A DNA stretch of 64,000 nt from Roseateles oligotrophus (GTDB taxonomy: Bacteria > Pseudomonadota > Gammaproteobacteria > Burkholderiales > Burkholderiaceae_C), in contig NZ_JACHLP010000010.1 in NCBI RefSeq assembly GCF_014204525.1, positions 62,001 to 126,000 on the forward strand. Reading direction: 5' to 3'. The notes beneath the pieces are model-generated. The model was not told the origin of the DNA. It was given only the letters and a program-made list of their open reading frames with translations, and did no database searches. How positions within the stretch are numbered: position 1 is the first letter of the stretch; each line of letters begins with the position of its first letter. The position numbers and the translations under genes were made by a program. This document shows, one piece after another, positions 51,183 through 60,693 of the stretch.

Positions 51183-52148
51183 ATGACGGAAACCACCCAA
51201 CTGGAGGCCAAGGTATTGCTGCTGGAGCATGACCCGGCCCAGTACCAGGTCCTGAGCGATTTCTGCCTGGACAAAGGCCTGCTGGCCTTGCCGCGCTCAT
51301 CGCATAACGCCCTGGTCACGCTGTCCCAGCACAAGGATCTGGGCGGCGTGCTGCTGGCCGAGGACCTGCCCTGCGAGGACGGCGACAGCCTGCACCTGGC
51401 CCGCGCCATCCACAAGCTGCGCCCCGAGTTGCCCATCTTTCTGCGCCGCACCAGCGGCCGTCTGCTGAGCGTCGAGGAGCAGGAAACCATACGCCATGCT
51501 TGGCAGACCGGCGAGATGGCTTCGCTGCACACGGCGGTGGAGCACAATATTTTCAGCCTGCGCTACCCGACCCGCCTGGTCATGGGCATCGTCGAGCTGA
51601 CCTGCCAGGCCTTGCGCGCCATGTTCCCGAACGCCCAGGTGCTGTCGGAGTCGCCCTATGTGGTGCATGACCGCATCATTCACGGCGAGGTCTCCACCCT
51701 GATCGCCATCGAGAGCACCTGGTGTCGCGGCTACATGATGTTGCAGACCGAGGAGCGGGCCCTGCGCCAGGGCTTGATCCAGGGCTTCAGCTACGAGGGC
51801 ATAGGCGGCGACCTGAACTTCCGCGAGCTCAACAATATGCTGGGCGAGACCACCAATCTGATCTGGGGCGCCTTCAAGAACCGCTACATCCCGCCGCAGG
51901 CCTTCACCAATCAGCAGACCCAGGTGCCCATCGTGATCAATCACGAGCACAAATACATTTCCTTCGGCTCGCAAGACCCGCAGCTCTGCATACGCTACCA
52001 GCTCTCGGACCCGGCGCGGCCGGGCCTGCCGCCCTTGATCGTGGTGCAGCGCTTCATCTTCAATCTGCACTGGTCGCCGGATGAGTTTGCGGAATTCGAT
52101 GACAACCCGCCCGAGGTCAGCCCTACCGGCGAGCTTGAGCTGTTCTGA
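51183..52148 (+). CDS. REC-like / CheX-like two-domain protein
   Basis: This 321-residue protein begins with a receiver-like fold (KVLLLEHDPAQYQVLSDFCLD, about 8-120) in which the acidic pocket is only partly kept (EHD) and no clear phospho-acceptor Asp is seen. A CheX/CheC-type phosphatase domain follows (about 135-300), with the helix FRELNNMLGETTNLIWGAFKN carrying the E-x3-N pattern used by these phosphatases. It probably dephosphorylates or docks the CheY-like protein encoded 42 bp downstream. ATG at 51183; upstream in-frame codons are not conserved. Confidence 0.75.
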   Translation: MTETTQLEAKVLLLEHDPAQYQVLSDFCLDKGLLALPRSSHNALVTLSQHKDLGGVLLAEDLPCEDGDSLHLARAIHKLRPELPIFLRRTSGRLLSVEEQETIRHAWQTGEMASLHTAVEHNIFSLRYPTRLVMGIVELTCQALRAMFPNAQVLSESPYVVHDRIIHGEVSTLIAIESTWCRGYMMLQTEERALRQGLIQGFSYEGIGGDLNFRELNNMLGETTNLIWGAFKNRYIPPQAFTNQQTQVPIVINHEHKYISFGSQDPQLCIRYQLSDPARPGLPPLIVVQRFIFNLHWSPDEFAEFDDNPPEVSPTGELELF

Positions 52149-52190
52149 TCCTGATATTCAGTTTTCGCGCTGGCGCGAGGAGTTTTTGAT

Positions 52191-52574
52191 ATGGCAAATG
52201 TTCTTGTGGTCGACGATTCGAGCACCATGCGCGAAATCGTCGCCAGTTTCCTGAGCAAGAACGGCTTCGAGGTCGCGGTGGCCAATGATGGCCGCGACGG
52301 GCTTTTTCAGCTGAGCAATGATCCGGGCATCCGCCTGGTGATCAGCGACGTCAATATGCCCAATATGGACGGCCTGGCCATGGCCAAGAAGATCCGCGAG
52401 GAGTTCAGCGACCGGGTGGTGCACATCATCATGCTGACCACCGAGGACAACCCCGCCATGCGCACCCGTGGCAAAGACATCGGCGTGACCGGCTGGATCG
52501 TCAAACCCTTCCGCGGCGAGGCGGTGTTAGGCCCGCTGCGCAAGCTGTGCGAGATCTCAGGCGCCGCCGGTTAG
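52191..52574 (+). CDS. CheY-like single-domain response regulator
   Basis: This is a 127-residue receiver domain: VLVVDDSSTMREIVASFLSK with the acidic pair, VISDVNMPNMDGLAMA with phospho-acceptor Asp53, the Thr of IIMLTTED and Lys in WIVKPFRG. No output domain, so it acts by protein contact like CheY. AGGAG precedes the ATG. With the CheX-like protein it forms a likely phospho-relay output pair; the kinase is not in the window. Its end overlaps the convergent YcaQ-like pseudogene by 18 bp. Confidence 0.95.
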   Translation: MANVLVVDDSSTMREIVASFLSKNGFEVAVANDGRDGLFQLSNDPGIRLVISDVNMPNMDGLAMAKKIREEFSDRVVHIIMLTTEDNPAMRTRGKDIGVTGWIVKPFRGEAVLGPLRKLCEISGAAG

Positions 52575-53669
52575 GCCTAAGAAGTAGGCCAGCCGCTCGC
52601 TCTCATTCTGCAGCGCGCTCTTGAACGCTGCCTCGCGCGGCGCCTGGCCGGCCTGGTAGCCGCATTGCAGCAGCAGTTGCTGGCCGCCCTCGTCGACCGA
52701 GGCATTGGCCCAGCCCTGCACCTCGCCGCGCCACAGCATGGGCAGGGCGTAATAGCCCAGGCGGCGTTTACTGGGCGGCGTGTAGGCCTCGAAGCGATAG
52801 GCCCAGCCCCAAAAAAGCTCGAAGCGCAGGCGGTCCCAGACGATGGGGTCGAAGGGCGCCAGCAGACGCAGCTCTTCGTCCAGCTGCCAGCGCTTGGCGC
52901 GCGGGTCTTCCCCCTCGGGCCAGTACCAGCGCAGGCCATTCACCTCGGCGCTGGGAAAGAGTTGCTGTGCATGGGCCAGCTACTTTTTGACCTCGGCCTG
53001 CAGCTGCGGGGCGCCGTAGCGCGTCATGCTGCATAACTGGCTGAGGCTGCGGGCCGGCAGCGGCGCGTACTTGGCCAGAATCAGGCGCAGCAGGTCCAGC
53101 GCCTTTTGCTGCGGGCTGCTGTGTTCGTCCTCGGTGTGCTGCACCGCCTCGTAGATGCGCTGCCCCTGTTCGCGGCGCTTGACGCGCAGCAGGCCGCGGT
53201 AGTGCATGGCGTCCAGCAGATGGGTGGTGGCATTGCTGCTGCCGCCCCAGGCATTGCGGGTCTGGCCGAGCTGGAACTGCGCTTGCACGGCCTTGGGGTG
53301 AACCGAGCCTTGCTCCCGCACAAAGGCCTGGATGGCGGCGGCCTGGGCGGCGGTCTTGGTATCCCAGCCGCGGCTGGCGATGCGGGGGTGTAGCAGGCGC
53401 AGATGCTCGCGGGGCACGAAGCCGTAATTGACGAAGCAGTCTTCTTCGATGTTCAGGCGGGCGTAGCGCCGTTCCAGATCGCCGGCGCGGTAGTCCTTGA
53501 CGCGCTGCCTGAGGGTCAGGTCTTGCGCCCGTGCGGGTGCGCGTATCGGGTCGGCCTGCACAAAGCCCAGGCGTTGGATGGCGGCGGGCAGGGTGGTGGG
53601 CTTGAACAGGCTGCGCGCAATCGCGTAGCGGCGCAGCTCGTCCAGCGTTGCGTGGGGCTTGGCGCGCAT
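52557..53669 (-). pseudogene. YcaQ-like winged-helix protein interrupted by an in-frame TAG
   Basis: From ATG 53669 the frame encodes LRRYAIARSLFKPTTLPAAI, LGFVQADPIRAPARAQDLTL, a FVNYGFVPREHLRLLHP segment and winged-helix parts, then meets TAG at 52980-52982 after AEVKK. The same frame goes on with LAHAQQLFPSAEVNGLRWYW, LLAPFDPIVWDRLRFELFWG, YRFEAYTPPSKRRLGYYALP to the TGA at 52557. The second part is the conserved C-terminal end of the HTH_42/YcaQ family (DNA interstrand-crosslink glycosylases), so one gene of about 370 codons has been split. Single-base change or sequencing error. Confidence 0.82.
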
Positions 53670-53689
53670 GCCTGCTGTGCCGCCGCCGT

Positions 53690-54745
53690 TCAGGCCAGGG
53701 AGGCTGGGGGCAGGCGGCCGTTGCCGCGCTGCTCGCGCGTGTCCATCTGCATCTCGAAGCTGAAAAAGCAGTTGCGGCCGCGCGACTTGGCGGCGTACAA
53801 GGCCTCGTCCGCGCGCCTCAGCAAGCCCTCGGCTGAGCTCGTCTTGTCGGGCACGCAGGTGGTGATGCCGCCGGACAGGGTGAGGTGCTTGGCGATGCTG
53901 GAGCAGGGGTGGGGGATGGCCTTGAGCTCCAGCGTGCGCAGCAGGGCGCGGGCAAAGGTCATGGCGCCGGAGCGTGGCGTGCCCGGCAGGATCAGGGCGA
54001 ATTCCTCGCCGCCGTAGCGGGCCGGGTAGTCGCGCGGGCGTCGGCACAGGCTGCGCAGCAACTGGCCTAGTTGCTGCAGGCAGGCGTCGCCCTCCACATG
54101 GCCCAGCGTGTCGTTATAGCCCTTGAAGAAATCGATATCGCACAGCACCAGGGTCAGCGGTGTCTGATCGCGTTGCGCGGACAGGATTTCCTGCTGCAGG
54201 CGCAGATCGAAGCCGCGCCGGTTGGGCAGGCCGGTGAGGGCGTCCTCGTGGCTGATGCGGGTCAGCTGCTCATTGGCCACGCGCAACTCGTCCGAGAGCT
54301 CGATCAGCCGGTTCTGCATGCGGCGCAGCCTTTGCATGGCGCGCAGCTTGGCTTGCAGAACCGTGCCGGAGACGGGCTTGACGAGGTAGTCGTCGCCGCC
54401 CGATTCGATGGCCTGCCAGAGGTTGTGGTCCTGGTCCAGGCTGGAGAGAAAGATGATGGGCGTCCAGCCCCCGGCCTCGGAGGCGCGCAGTTGGCTGGCC
54501 ACCCAATAGCCGTCGTGGCCGGGCATTTCCACATCCAGCAGCACCAGGTCCGGCGCGTGCTGGCGGAACAGGGTGAGGGCGCTTTCGGCGGAGTCGGCTT
54601 GTTCCACCGCGTGGCCGGCCGCATGGAGCTGGGCCACCAGGACCTGCCGGGTCGCTTCCTGGTCGTCGACCAGCAGGATGCGCAGGGGCGGCAGGGCGAT
54701 GGGTGTATTGGGCGGGAGCATGGGCACGGGAAATTCGTGGCGCAC
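53690..54745 (-). CDS. Response regulator diguanylate cyclase (REC-GGDEF)
   Basis: This 351-residue protein has a receiver domain (about 20-140: ILLVDDQEATRQVL, LVLLDVEMPGHDG with the phospho-acceptor Asp, FLSSLDQDH, DDYLVKPVSG), a coiled linker (MQRLRRMQNRLIELSDELRV), and a GGDEF domain with DALTGLPNRRGFDLRL, CDIDFFKGYNDTLGH and the active-site YGGEEF. It should make cyclic di-GMP on phosphorylation. No RxxD inhibition site was clear to me. GTG at 54745 or ATG at 54721 may be the start; neither has a good ribosome site. Confidence 0.95.
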   Translation of the reverse strand: MRHEFPVPMLPPNTPIALPPLRILLVDDQEATRQVLVAQLHAAGHAVEQADSAESALTLFRQHAPDLVLLDVEMPGHDGYWVASQLRASEAGGWTPIIFLSSLDQDHNLWQAIESGGDDYLVKPVSGTVLQAKLRAMQRLRRMQNRLIELSDELRVANEQLTRISHEDALTGLPNRRGFDLRLQQEILSAQRDQTPLTLVLCDIDFFKGYNDTLGHVEGDACLQQLGQLLRSLCRRPRDYPARYGGEEFALILPGTPRSGAMTFARALLRTLELKAIPHPCSSIAKHLTLSGGITTCVPDKTSSAEGLLRRADEALYAAKSRGRNCFFSFEMQMDTREQRGNGRLPPASLA

Positions 54746-54843
54746 CGAAAGAAGTGTGCGGCGATTATCGTCCGCGGCGCTTGTTGCAAGCTCAGTAGAA
54801 GTGCGGCTAGAACCCCTCAGTTCGAGCCTTGGGCCGAGACATG

Positions 54844-54868
54844 AAAAAGGCCCGCGCGGGGCGGGCCT
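54844..54868 (-). terminator. Rho-independent terminator after metK
   Basis: On the minus strand GGCCCGC pairs with GCGGGCC and is followed by TTTTT (plus-strand A5 at 54844-54848), 25-49 bp past the metK stop. Confidence 0.88.
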
Positions 54869-54892
54869 GGAGCGATGAATGGGGGGGGCGGC

Positions 54893-56071
54893 TTACAGCC
54901 CGGCCGCGGCGCGCAGTGCTGCAGCCTTGTCAGTCTTTTCCCAAGTGAACTCCGGCTCTTCGCGGCCGAAGTGGCCGTAGGCCGCCGTCTTGGAGTAGAT
55001 GGGGCGCAGCAGGTCCAGCATCTGGATGATGCCCTTGGGGCGCAGGTCGAAATGCTCTTGCACCAGGGCCGAGAGCTTGTCGTCGCTGATGAGGCCCGTG
55101 CCCTCGGTGTAGACCGTCACATTCATCGGGCGGGCCACGCCGATGGCGTAGGCCACCTGGATCTGGCACTGGCGGGCCAGGCCGGCGGCGACGATGTTCT
55201 TGGCCACATAGCGGGCGGCGTAGGCGGCCGAGCGGTCCACCTTGCTGGGGTCCTTGCCCGAGAAGGCACCACCGCCGTGCGGGCAGGCGCCGCCATAGGT
55301 GTCCACAATGATCTTGCGGCCGGTCAGGCCGCAATCACCCTGCGGGCCGCCGATGACGAAGCGGCCGGTCGGATTGACCAAGTATTTGGTGTCCTGCAGC
55401 CATTCCTTGGGCAGCACGGGCTTGATGATCTCTTCGATCACGGCCTCGTAGAACTCGGGCTTCATCTTGTCGCCCAGGCTCATCTCGGGCGCGTGCTGGG
55501 TGGACAGCACCACGGTGTCGATGCTGTGCGGCTTGCCGTCCACATAGCGCATGGTGACCTGGCTCTTGGCGTCGGGACGCAGGAAGGGCAGGCGGCCGTC
55601 CTTGCGCAGCTGGGCCTGGCGCTCCACCAGACGGTGGGCGTAGTAGATGGGGGCGGGCATCAGCTCGGGCGTCTCGTCGCAGGCGTAGCCAAACATCAGG
55701 CCCTGGTCGCCGGCACCGATATTCAGGTGGTCGTCGGAGGCATGGTCCACGCCCTGGGCGATGTCATTGCTCTGCTTGTCGTAGGCGACCAGCACGGCGC
55801 AACCCTTGTAGTCGATGCCGTACTCGGTGTTGTCGTAACCGATGCGCTTGATGGTGTCGCGCGCCACCTGGATGTAGTCCACATGGGCGTTGGTGGTGAT
55901 CTCACCGGCCAGCACGACCAGGCCTGTGTTGCACAAGGTCTCGGCCGCCACGCGGGAGCGTGGGTCTTGGGTGAAGATTGCGTCGAGAATGGCATCCGAG
56001 ATCTGGTCGGCGACCTTGTCGGGATGGCCTTCGGAGACGGATTCAGACGTAAAGAGAAAATCGTTCGCCAC
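54893..56071 (-). CDS. metK: S-adenosylmethionine synthetase
   Basis: This enzyme makes SAM from methionine and ATP. The 392-residue protein has [26 protein letters not shown] (ATP and Mg site), [13 protein letters not shown] region, [58 protein letters not shown] and [19 protein letters not shown], all MetK signatures. I chose the GTG at 56071 because homologues begin MANDxLFTSESV and GGAG stands 9 nt upstream, rather than the ATG 11 codons earlier. A leader of about 180 nt precedes it. Confidence 0.97.
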   Translation of the reverse strand: MANDFLFTSESVSEGHPDKVADQISDAILDAIFTQDPRSRVAAETLCNTGLVVLAGEITTNAHVDYIQVARDTIKRIGYDNTEYGIDYKGCAVLVAYDKQSNDIAQGVDHASDDHLNIGAGDQGLMFGYACDETPELMPAPIYYAHRLVERQAQLRKDGRLPFLRPDAKSQVTMRYVDGKPHSIDTVVLSTQHAPEMSLGDKMKPEFYEAVIEEIIKPVLPKEWLQDTKYLVNPTGRFVIGGPQGDCGLTGRKIIVDTYGGACPHGGGAFSGKDPSKVDRSAAYAARYVAKNIVAAGLARQCQIQVAYAIGVARPMNVTVYTEGTGLISDDKLSALVQEHFDLRPKGIIQMLDLLRPIYSKTAAYGHFGREEPEFTWEKTDKAAALRAAAGL

Positions 56072-56267
56072 TTTTTTACACTCCATATATGTACAACAGT
56101 TCATCGGCGTTGCCGTGCTGTCGGGAGAAGACGCGGCGAACGCTTTAGCAGCATTTGTTGAGCATCGCTGCCCGGCGCACTTCTGATCCAGGGATAAGGC
56201 CTAGAAAACAAGTCCGCATCGCCCCGCAAGTAGTTCATTAACTCGGCGATGTGACAATTATAGAAAT
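56072..56267 (-). promoter_or_regulatory. metK promoter and structured leader
   Basis: A minus-strand TATAAT lies at 56258-56263, placing the start of transcription near 56250. The predicted RNA then opens with a perfect hairpin, CATCGCC (56251-56245) pairing with GGCGATG (56223-56217), and has roughly 180 nt before the GTG. It does not match any SAM riboswitch class that I can recognise. The -35 region is poor and lies in the divergent acyltransferase gene. Confidence 0.45.
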
Positions 56268-57173
56268 ATGTTGCTGCTGTTTCGTCTTCTATCCAAATTC
56301 CCCCTGCGTCTTTTGCATGCTTTTGGTGCGCTGGCCGGATGGCTGACCTATGCCGCCTCCAAAACCTACCGGCGGCGCTACCAGGCCAATGTGCGCATTG
56401 CGGGCATGGCCTGGCCCGAAGCCCGCGGTGGCATCGCGCATGCGGGGCGCATGATTCTGGAAACGCCCTGGCTGTGGATGCGCCCGCCCACCCAGCCCTT
56501 GGGCACAGCCCTGCGCTGGGACGGCGCGGAGCTGATCGAGGCCGCGCTGCAAAACGGCAAAGGCCTGGTGCTGCTGACCCCGCATCTGGGCTGCTTCGAG
56601 ATCTGCGCCCAGGCCTATGCCGAGACTTTTGCCGAGACCCGGGTGCAGGGGCGGGCCCGCCTGTCGCCCATCACCGTCTTGTTCCGCCCGGCCCGCCAGG
56701 CCTGGCTGCGTGCGGTGGTCGATGCCTCGCGCGGCCGGCCCGGCCTGGCCACGGCGCCGGCCAATCTGGCCGGTGTGCGGCAGATGATCCGTGCCCTGCG
56801 CCAGGGTCACACCATAGGCTTGCTGCCCGACCAGGTGCCGCCCCAGGGTCTGGGCGTGTGGGCGCCCTTCTTCGGCCTGCCGGCCTATACCATGACCATG
56901 GCGGGCAAGCTCTTGCAGCAGACCGGGGCCGCGGCCCTGCTGATCTGGGGCGAGCGCCTGCCCAAGGGCCAGGGTTTTGTGGTGCATGTGCGACCGGCAC
57001 CGCAGATTGCGCCCGAGCAGGCCCCAGAATCCGCTGCCGAAACGATTAACAAGGCCATGGAAGAAATGATCCGCCTCGCACCCGATCAATATCTTTGGGG
57101 CTATCACCGCTACAAGCAGCCGCGCGGGCTGGACATTGCGGCCGCCCCCGCCGAACACCAGGAAAAGGTTTGA
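56268..57173 (+). CDS. Lipid A biosynthesis acyltransferase (LpxL/HtrB family), first
   Basis: This 301-residue inner-membrane enzyme adds a secondary acyl chain from acyl-ACP to lipid A. N-terminal anchor LLHAFGALAGWLTYAAS, YQANVRIAG, the catalytic HxxxxE in LLTPHLGCFEICAQ, TVLFRPARQAWL, LPDQVPPQGLGVWAPFFGLPA and the conserved C-terminal PDQYLWGYHRYKQ. Length fits LpxL. A second family member follows 5 bp later, so primary sites on lipid A are probably served by two enzymes. It is divergent from metK with the promoters overlapping. Confidence 0.93.
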   Translation: MLLLFRLLSKFPLRLLHAFGALAGWLTYAASKTYRRRYQANVRIAGMAWPEARGGIAHAGRMILETPWLWMRPPTQPLGTALRWDGAELIEAALQNGKGLVLLTPHLGCFEICAQAYAETFAETRVQGRARLSPITVLFRPARQAWLRAVVDASRGRPGLATAPANLAGVRQMIRALRQGHTIGLLPDQVPPQGLGVWAPFFGLPAYTMTMAGKLLQQTGAAALLIWGERLPKGQGFVVHVRPAPQIAPEQAPESAAETINKAMEEMIRLAPDQYLWGYHRYKQPRGLDIAAAPAEHQEKV

Positions 57174-57178
57174 GTCAG

Positions 57179-58060
57179 ATGTTGTCGAAACTGGGTGCCT
57201 ATTTGCTGATAGGCCTGCTGTGGCTGCTGCATTTTCTGCCGCTGGCGCTGTTGGCGGCCCTGGGCCGTGGTCTGGGCCGCCTGCTGTGGTTGCTGGCCGG
57301 GCGGCGCCGGCGCATCGCCCTGCGCAATCTGGAGTTGTGCTTTCCTGAAAAAGATGCCGCTGAGCGTGAGGGTTTGGCGCGCGAGCATTTCGGCTGGATG
57401 GGCCGCAGCCTGCTGGAGCGCGGCCTGATCTGGTTTGCCTCGCCCGCGCGTTTGCGCCGCATCCTGCATGTCAAGGGCGATATCACCCTGTCCGAGCGCG
57501 GCTCGGTGATGTGGTATCTGCCGCATTTCGCCGGCCTGGAATGGGTGGGGCCGGCCCTCATGCTGAATCAAAGCGCGCCGGGTGTGGACATCTACCAGAG
57601 CCAGAGCAATCCGGTGTTCGACAAATACCTGCTGATCGGCCGCCAGCGCTTTGGCAAGACCGCGTTTGTGGACCGCAGCGAGGGCTTCCGCCCGGTGATG
57701 CGCCTGATCAAGCAGGGCTATTCCTTCCTGAATGCGCCGGACCAGGACTTCGGCATCAAGGACTCGGCCTTTGTGCCCTTTTTCGGCATGCAGGCCTGCA
57801 CCTTGCTGGCGCCCTCCAAGATCGCGCGCAGCCTGAGGCTGCCGGTCCAGCCCCTGGTGGTGACCATGTTGCCGGGCGGCCAGGGCTATGAGGTGGAGGC
57901 CTGCGAGCCGCCGGCGGGCTACCCCAGCGACGATGTGCTGGCCGACGCCCACACCATGAATGCCTGGCTGGAAGAGCGCATACGCCGCAACCCGGCCCAG
58001 TATCTGTGGGTGCACCGCCGCTTCAAGACCCGGCCCGAGGGCGAGGCCTCGGTGTATTGA
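57179..58060 (+). CDS. Lipid A biosynthesis acyltransferase (LpxL/HtrB family), second
   Basis: This is a 293-residue relative of the preceding gene product: hydrophobic anchor [36 protein letters not shown] (typical LpxL/LpxM), catalytic His and acidic residue in [56 protein letters not shown] and [20 protein letters not shown] at 57179. The pattern LCFPEK and [10 protein letters not shown] is that of the main late acyltransferase in betaproteobacteria. Same operon as dapF, 16 bp downstream. Confidence 0.93.
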   Translation: MLSKLGAYLLIGLLWLLHFLPLALLAALGRGLGRLLWLLAGRRRRIALRNLELCFPEKDAAEREGLAREHFGWMGRSLLERGLIWFASPARLRRILHVKGDITLSERGSVMWYLPHFAGLEWVGPALMLNQSAPGVDIYQSQSNPVFDKYLLIGRQRFGKTAFVDRSEGFRPVMRLIKQGYSFLNAPDQDFGIKDSAFVPFFGMQACTLLAPSKIARSLRLPVQPLVVTMLPGGQGYEVEACEPPAGYPSDDVLADAHTMNAWLEERIRRNPAQYLWVHRRFKTRPEGEASVY

Positions 58061-58076
58061 GCCCGATAATCCAGCG

Positions 58077-58940
58077 ATGCAACTCTCATTCACCAAAATG
58101 CAGGGCGCCGGCAATGACTTCGTCGTCATCGACGCCACGCGCCAGGCCCTGACTCTCAGCCCCGCCCAGCTCCGCGTGCTGGGCGACCGGCGCTTCGGCG
58201 TGGGCTGCGACCAGATCCTGGTGATAGCGCGCAGCAGCACGCCGGGCGTGGACTTCCGCTACCGCATCTTCAACGGCAGCACGGGCGCCGAGGTCGAGCA
58301 TTGCGGCAATGGCTCGCGCTGCTTCGTCCGCTACGTGGTCGACAAGGGGCTGACGGATAAGCACAGCGTGCGGGTGGAGACGGTCAACGCGGTGCTGGAG
58401 TTGCATCTGCGCGAGGACGGCCGCGTCACTGTGGACATGGGCGCGCCGGTGTTCGAACTGGCCCGTGTGCCCTTCGACGCGCAAGGCCTGAGCCCGCGCG
58501 AGCTGAACGGCTTCGCGCTGTGGCCGCTGGCCGGCGCGGACTGCGAGGTGGCCGTGCTGTCCATGGGCAATCCGCATGCGGTGCAGATCGTGGACGGCGA
58601 TGTGGACCTGGCGCCGGTGCTGCAGCGCGGCCCGCTGGTGGAGGCGCATGCGCGCTTCCCGCGCAAGGTGAATGCCGGTTTCATGCAGATTCTGTCGCGC
58701 GGCGAGGTCCGCCTGCGTGTGTTTGAACGCGATGCGGGCGAGACCCTGGCTTGCGGCACCGGCGCCTGTGCCGCCGTGGTGGCGGGCATACGCCTGGGCC
58801 TGCTGGACGAGAGCGTCGAGGTCCATGCCCGCGGTGGAGATTTGAAAATCGAGTGGGCCGGGCTCAGCCAGGGCCTGCAGGCCGCCGTGCTGATGACGGG
58901 CCCGGCGCAAACCGTGTTTGAAGGAGAGATCACGCTGTGA
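58077..58940 (+). CDS. dapF: Diaminopimelate epimerase
   Basis: This enzyme converts LL- to meso-diaminopimelate for peptidoglycan and lysine. The 287-residue protein has [53 protein letters not shown] with the first catalytic Cys, [22 protein letters not shown] and [17 protein letters not shown] with the second Cys. Both Cys are present, so it is active as read. Its TGA overlaps the GTG of DUF484 by 4 nt. Confidence 0.97.
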   Translation: MQLSFTKMQGAGNDFVVIDATRQALTLSPAQLRVLGDRRFGVGCDQILVIARSSTPGVDFRYRIFNGSTGAEVEHCGNGSRCFVRYVVDKGLTDKHSVRVETVNAVLELHLREDGRVTVDMGAPVFELARVPFDAQGLSPRELNGFALWPLAGADCEVAVLSMGNPHAVQIVDGDVDLAPVLQRGPLVEAHARFPRKVNAGFMQILSRGEVRLRVFERDAGETLACGTGACAAVVAGIRLGLLDESVEVHARGGDLKIEWAGLSQGLQAAVLMTGPAQTVFEGEITL

Positions 58941-59698
58941 CAAGCAAACCATTGACACCCGCTGCTGCGACCCAGGGCGTGACCGAGCAAGAGATCGCCG
59001 AATTCCTGCTGCACACCCCCGGCTTCTTCGAGCGCCACGCCGAGCTGCTGGCAAGCGTGCAGCTGAGCCACCCCCTGGGTCAGCGCGCCGTGTCCCTGCA
59101 GGAGCGCCAGGCCGAGATGCTGCGCGACAAGATCAAGGGCCTGGAGCAGAAGATCATGGAGATGATCCGCAACAGCCAGGAGAATGTGGCCATTGCCGAG
59201 CGCCTGCACCGCTGGACCAAACGCCTGATGCAGACGGTGCAGGCCGCCGAACTGCCCGAAACCCTGGTGCAGGAGCTGCGCCACCAGTTCATGATTCCGC
59301 AAGCCGGCCTGCGCCTCTGGGGCGTGGATGCGGCTTTCGCCGAGGCCGAGTTCGCCCAGCCGGTCAGCGCCGATGTGAAGAGCTTTGCCTCCAGCCTGTC
59401 CCAGCCTTATTGCGGCGTGAACTCGGGCTTCGAGGCGGCCGCCTGGTTGCGGAGTTCGGAAGGCGGCAGCGGCGGCGCGACCTCGCTGGCCCTGATCCCG
59501 CTGACCCTGGCCGAGGACGGCAAGCCCGGCCGCGCCTTTGGCCTGCTGGTGCTGGGCTCGCCCGACCCGACCCGCTACACGGCCGAGATGGGCACCGAGT
59601 TCCTGCTGCGCGTGGGCGATATCGCCAGCGCCGCGCTGGCGCGCCTGCTGGCGGCGCCTGGCCAGGCTGCCCATCGGGACGCAGGTGGCGCGGCCTGA
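58937..59698 (+). CDS. DUF484 family protein
   Basis: This 253-residue protein has an N-terminal [32 protein letters not shown] region, a coiled coil ([20 protein letters not shown]) and a GAF-like C-terminal part ending in [22 protein letters not shown]484 genes are widely found between dapF and xerC, as here; a role near chromosome-dimer resolution is suspected but not known. GTG start at 58937 overlaps the dapF stop; its own end overlaps the xerC start. Confidence 0.92.
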   Translation: MTSKPLTPAAATQGVTEQEIAEFLLHTPGFFERHAELLASVQLSHPLGQRAVSLQERQAEMLRDKIKGLEQKIMEMIRNSQENVAIAERLHRWTKRLMQTVQAAELPETLVQELRHQFMIPQAGLRLWGVDAAFAEAEFAQPVSADVKSFASSLSQPYCGVNSGFEAAAWLRSSEGGSGGATSLALIPLTLAEDGKPGRAFGLLVLGSPDPTRYTAEMGTEFLLRVGDIASAALARLLAAPGQAAHRDAGGAA

Positions 59699-60692
59699 GT
59701 CCGGCCGCGGGGCAGCAGGCGACGAAGAGGCCGCGCCTCCGCCGCCCCTGCTCCCGCTGCTGCGGGACTATCTGGCCCATGTCCAGGTGCAACGCCGCCT
59801 GGCGCCGCGTACCCAGGTGATTTACGAACAGGCGCTGCGGCGCTTGCAGGGCTTTGCCGAGGCCGGTGCCTTGCAGGACTTGTTGCAGCTGCGCCCCCAC
59901 CATGCCCGCGGCCTCTTGCTGCGCATGCATGGCGAGCAAGACTTGGGGCCGCGCAGCATCGCCTTGCAGCTCTCGGTCTGGCGCGGCCTCTACCGCTGGC
60001 TGGGTGGCGAGCGCCTGGTGGAGCTCAACCCCTTTGAGGGCTTGCGGGCACCCAAGGCAGCCAAGCCCCTGCCCAAGGCTTTGGCGGTGGATGACGCGGT
60101 GCAGTTGGCGGAGTTCAAGGGCGGGGCGGCCGGGGTCGATCCGGCGCTGGAGGCCCTGGACCGCTGCATCGTCGAGCTGCTCTACGGCTGCGGCCTGCGG
60201 GTGGCCGAGCTGGAGGGCCTGGATCTGCGCGCCAGCGGCGCGGCGCTGGGTTGGATCGATGCGCAGGCCGCCGAGGCCCAGGTGCTGGGCAAGGGCAGCA
60301 AGCGGCGTTCGGTGCCGGTCGGCCGGGCCGCCTTGGCGGCCTTGCAAGACTGGCTGCCGCAGCGCGAGCGCCTGGCCAAGGCCGGGGAGCGGGCCTTGCT
60401 GGTGGGGCCGCGGGGCGGGCGCCTGTCCGCGGCTCAAATCCGCCAGCGATTGAAGTTACGGGCCCTGGCCGCCGGCATGCCCAGCCATGTGCATCCGCAT
60501 ATGCTGCGGCATTCCTTTGCCTCCCATCTGCTGCAGTCCAGTGGCGATCTGCGGGCGGTGCAGGAGCTGCTGGGCCATGCCCATATCGCCACCACCCAGG
60601 TCTACACCCAGCTGGACTACCAGCACCTGGCCAAGATTTACGACGCCGCGCATCCGCGCGCCAAGTCAAAGAAGACAGCTTGCAAAGATTGA
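59685..60692 (+). CDS. xerC: Tyrosine recombinase XerC
   Basis: With XerD this resolves chromosome dimers at dif. The 335-residue protein has an N-terminal SAM-like domain (LLRDYLAHVQVQRRLAPRTQV...VWRGLYRWLGGERLVELNPFEGLRAPK) and the catalytic domain with the Arg of LLYGCGLRVAELEGL, Lys of GKGSKRRSVPVG, HMLRHSFASHLL, LGHAHI and the nucleophile Tyr in TTQVYTQL. All active-site residues are visible. GTG at 59685 overlaps the DUF484 end by 14 nt. Upstream genes place it in the standard lpxL-dapF-DUF484-xerC order. Confidence 0.97.
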   Translation: MARPESGRGAAGDEEAAPPPPLLPLLRDYLAHVQVQRRLAPRTQVIYEQALRRLQGFAEAGALQDLLQLRPHHARGLLLRMHGEQDLGPRSIALQLSVWRGLYRWLGGERLVELNPFEGLRAPKAAKPLPKALAVDDAVQLAEFKGGAAGVDPALEALDRCIVELLYGCGLRVAELEGLDLRASGAALGWIDAQAAEAQVLGKGSKRRSVPVGRAALAALQDWLPQRERLAKAGERALLVGPRGGRLSAAQIRQRLKLRALAAGMPSHVHPHMLRHSFASHLLQSSGDLRAVQELLGHAHIATTQVYTQLDYQHLAKIYDAAHPRAKSKKTACKD

Positions 60693-60693
60693 T

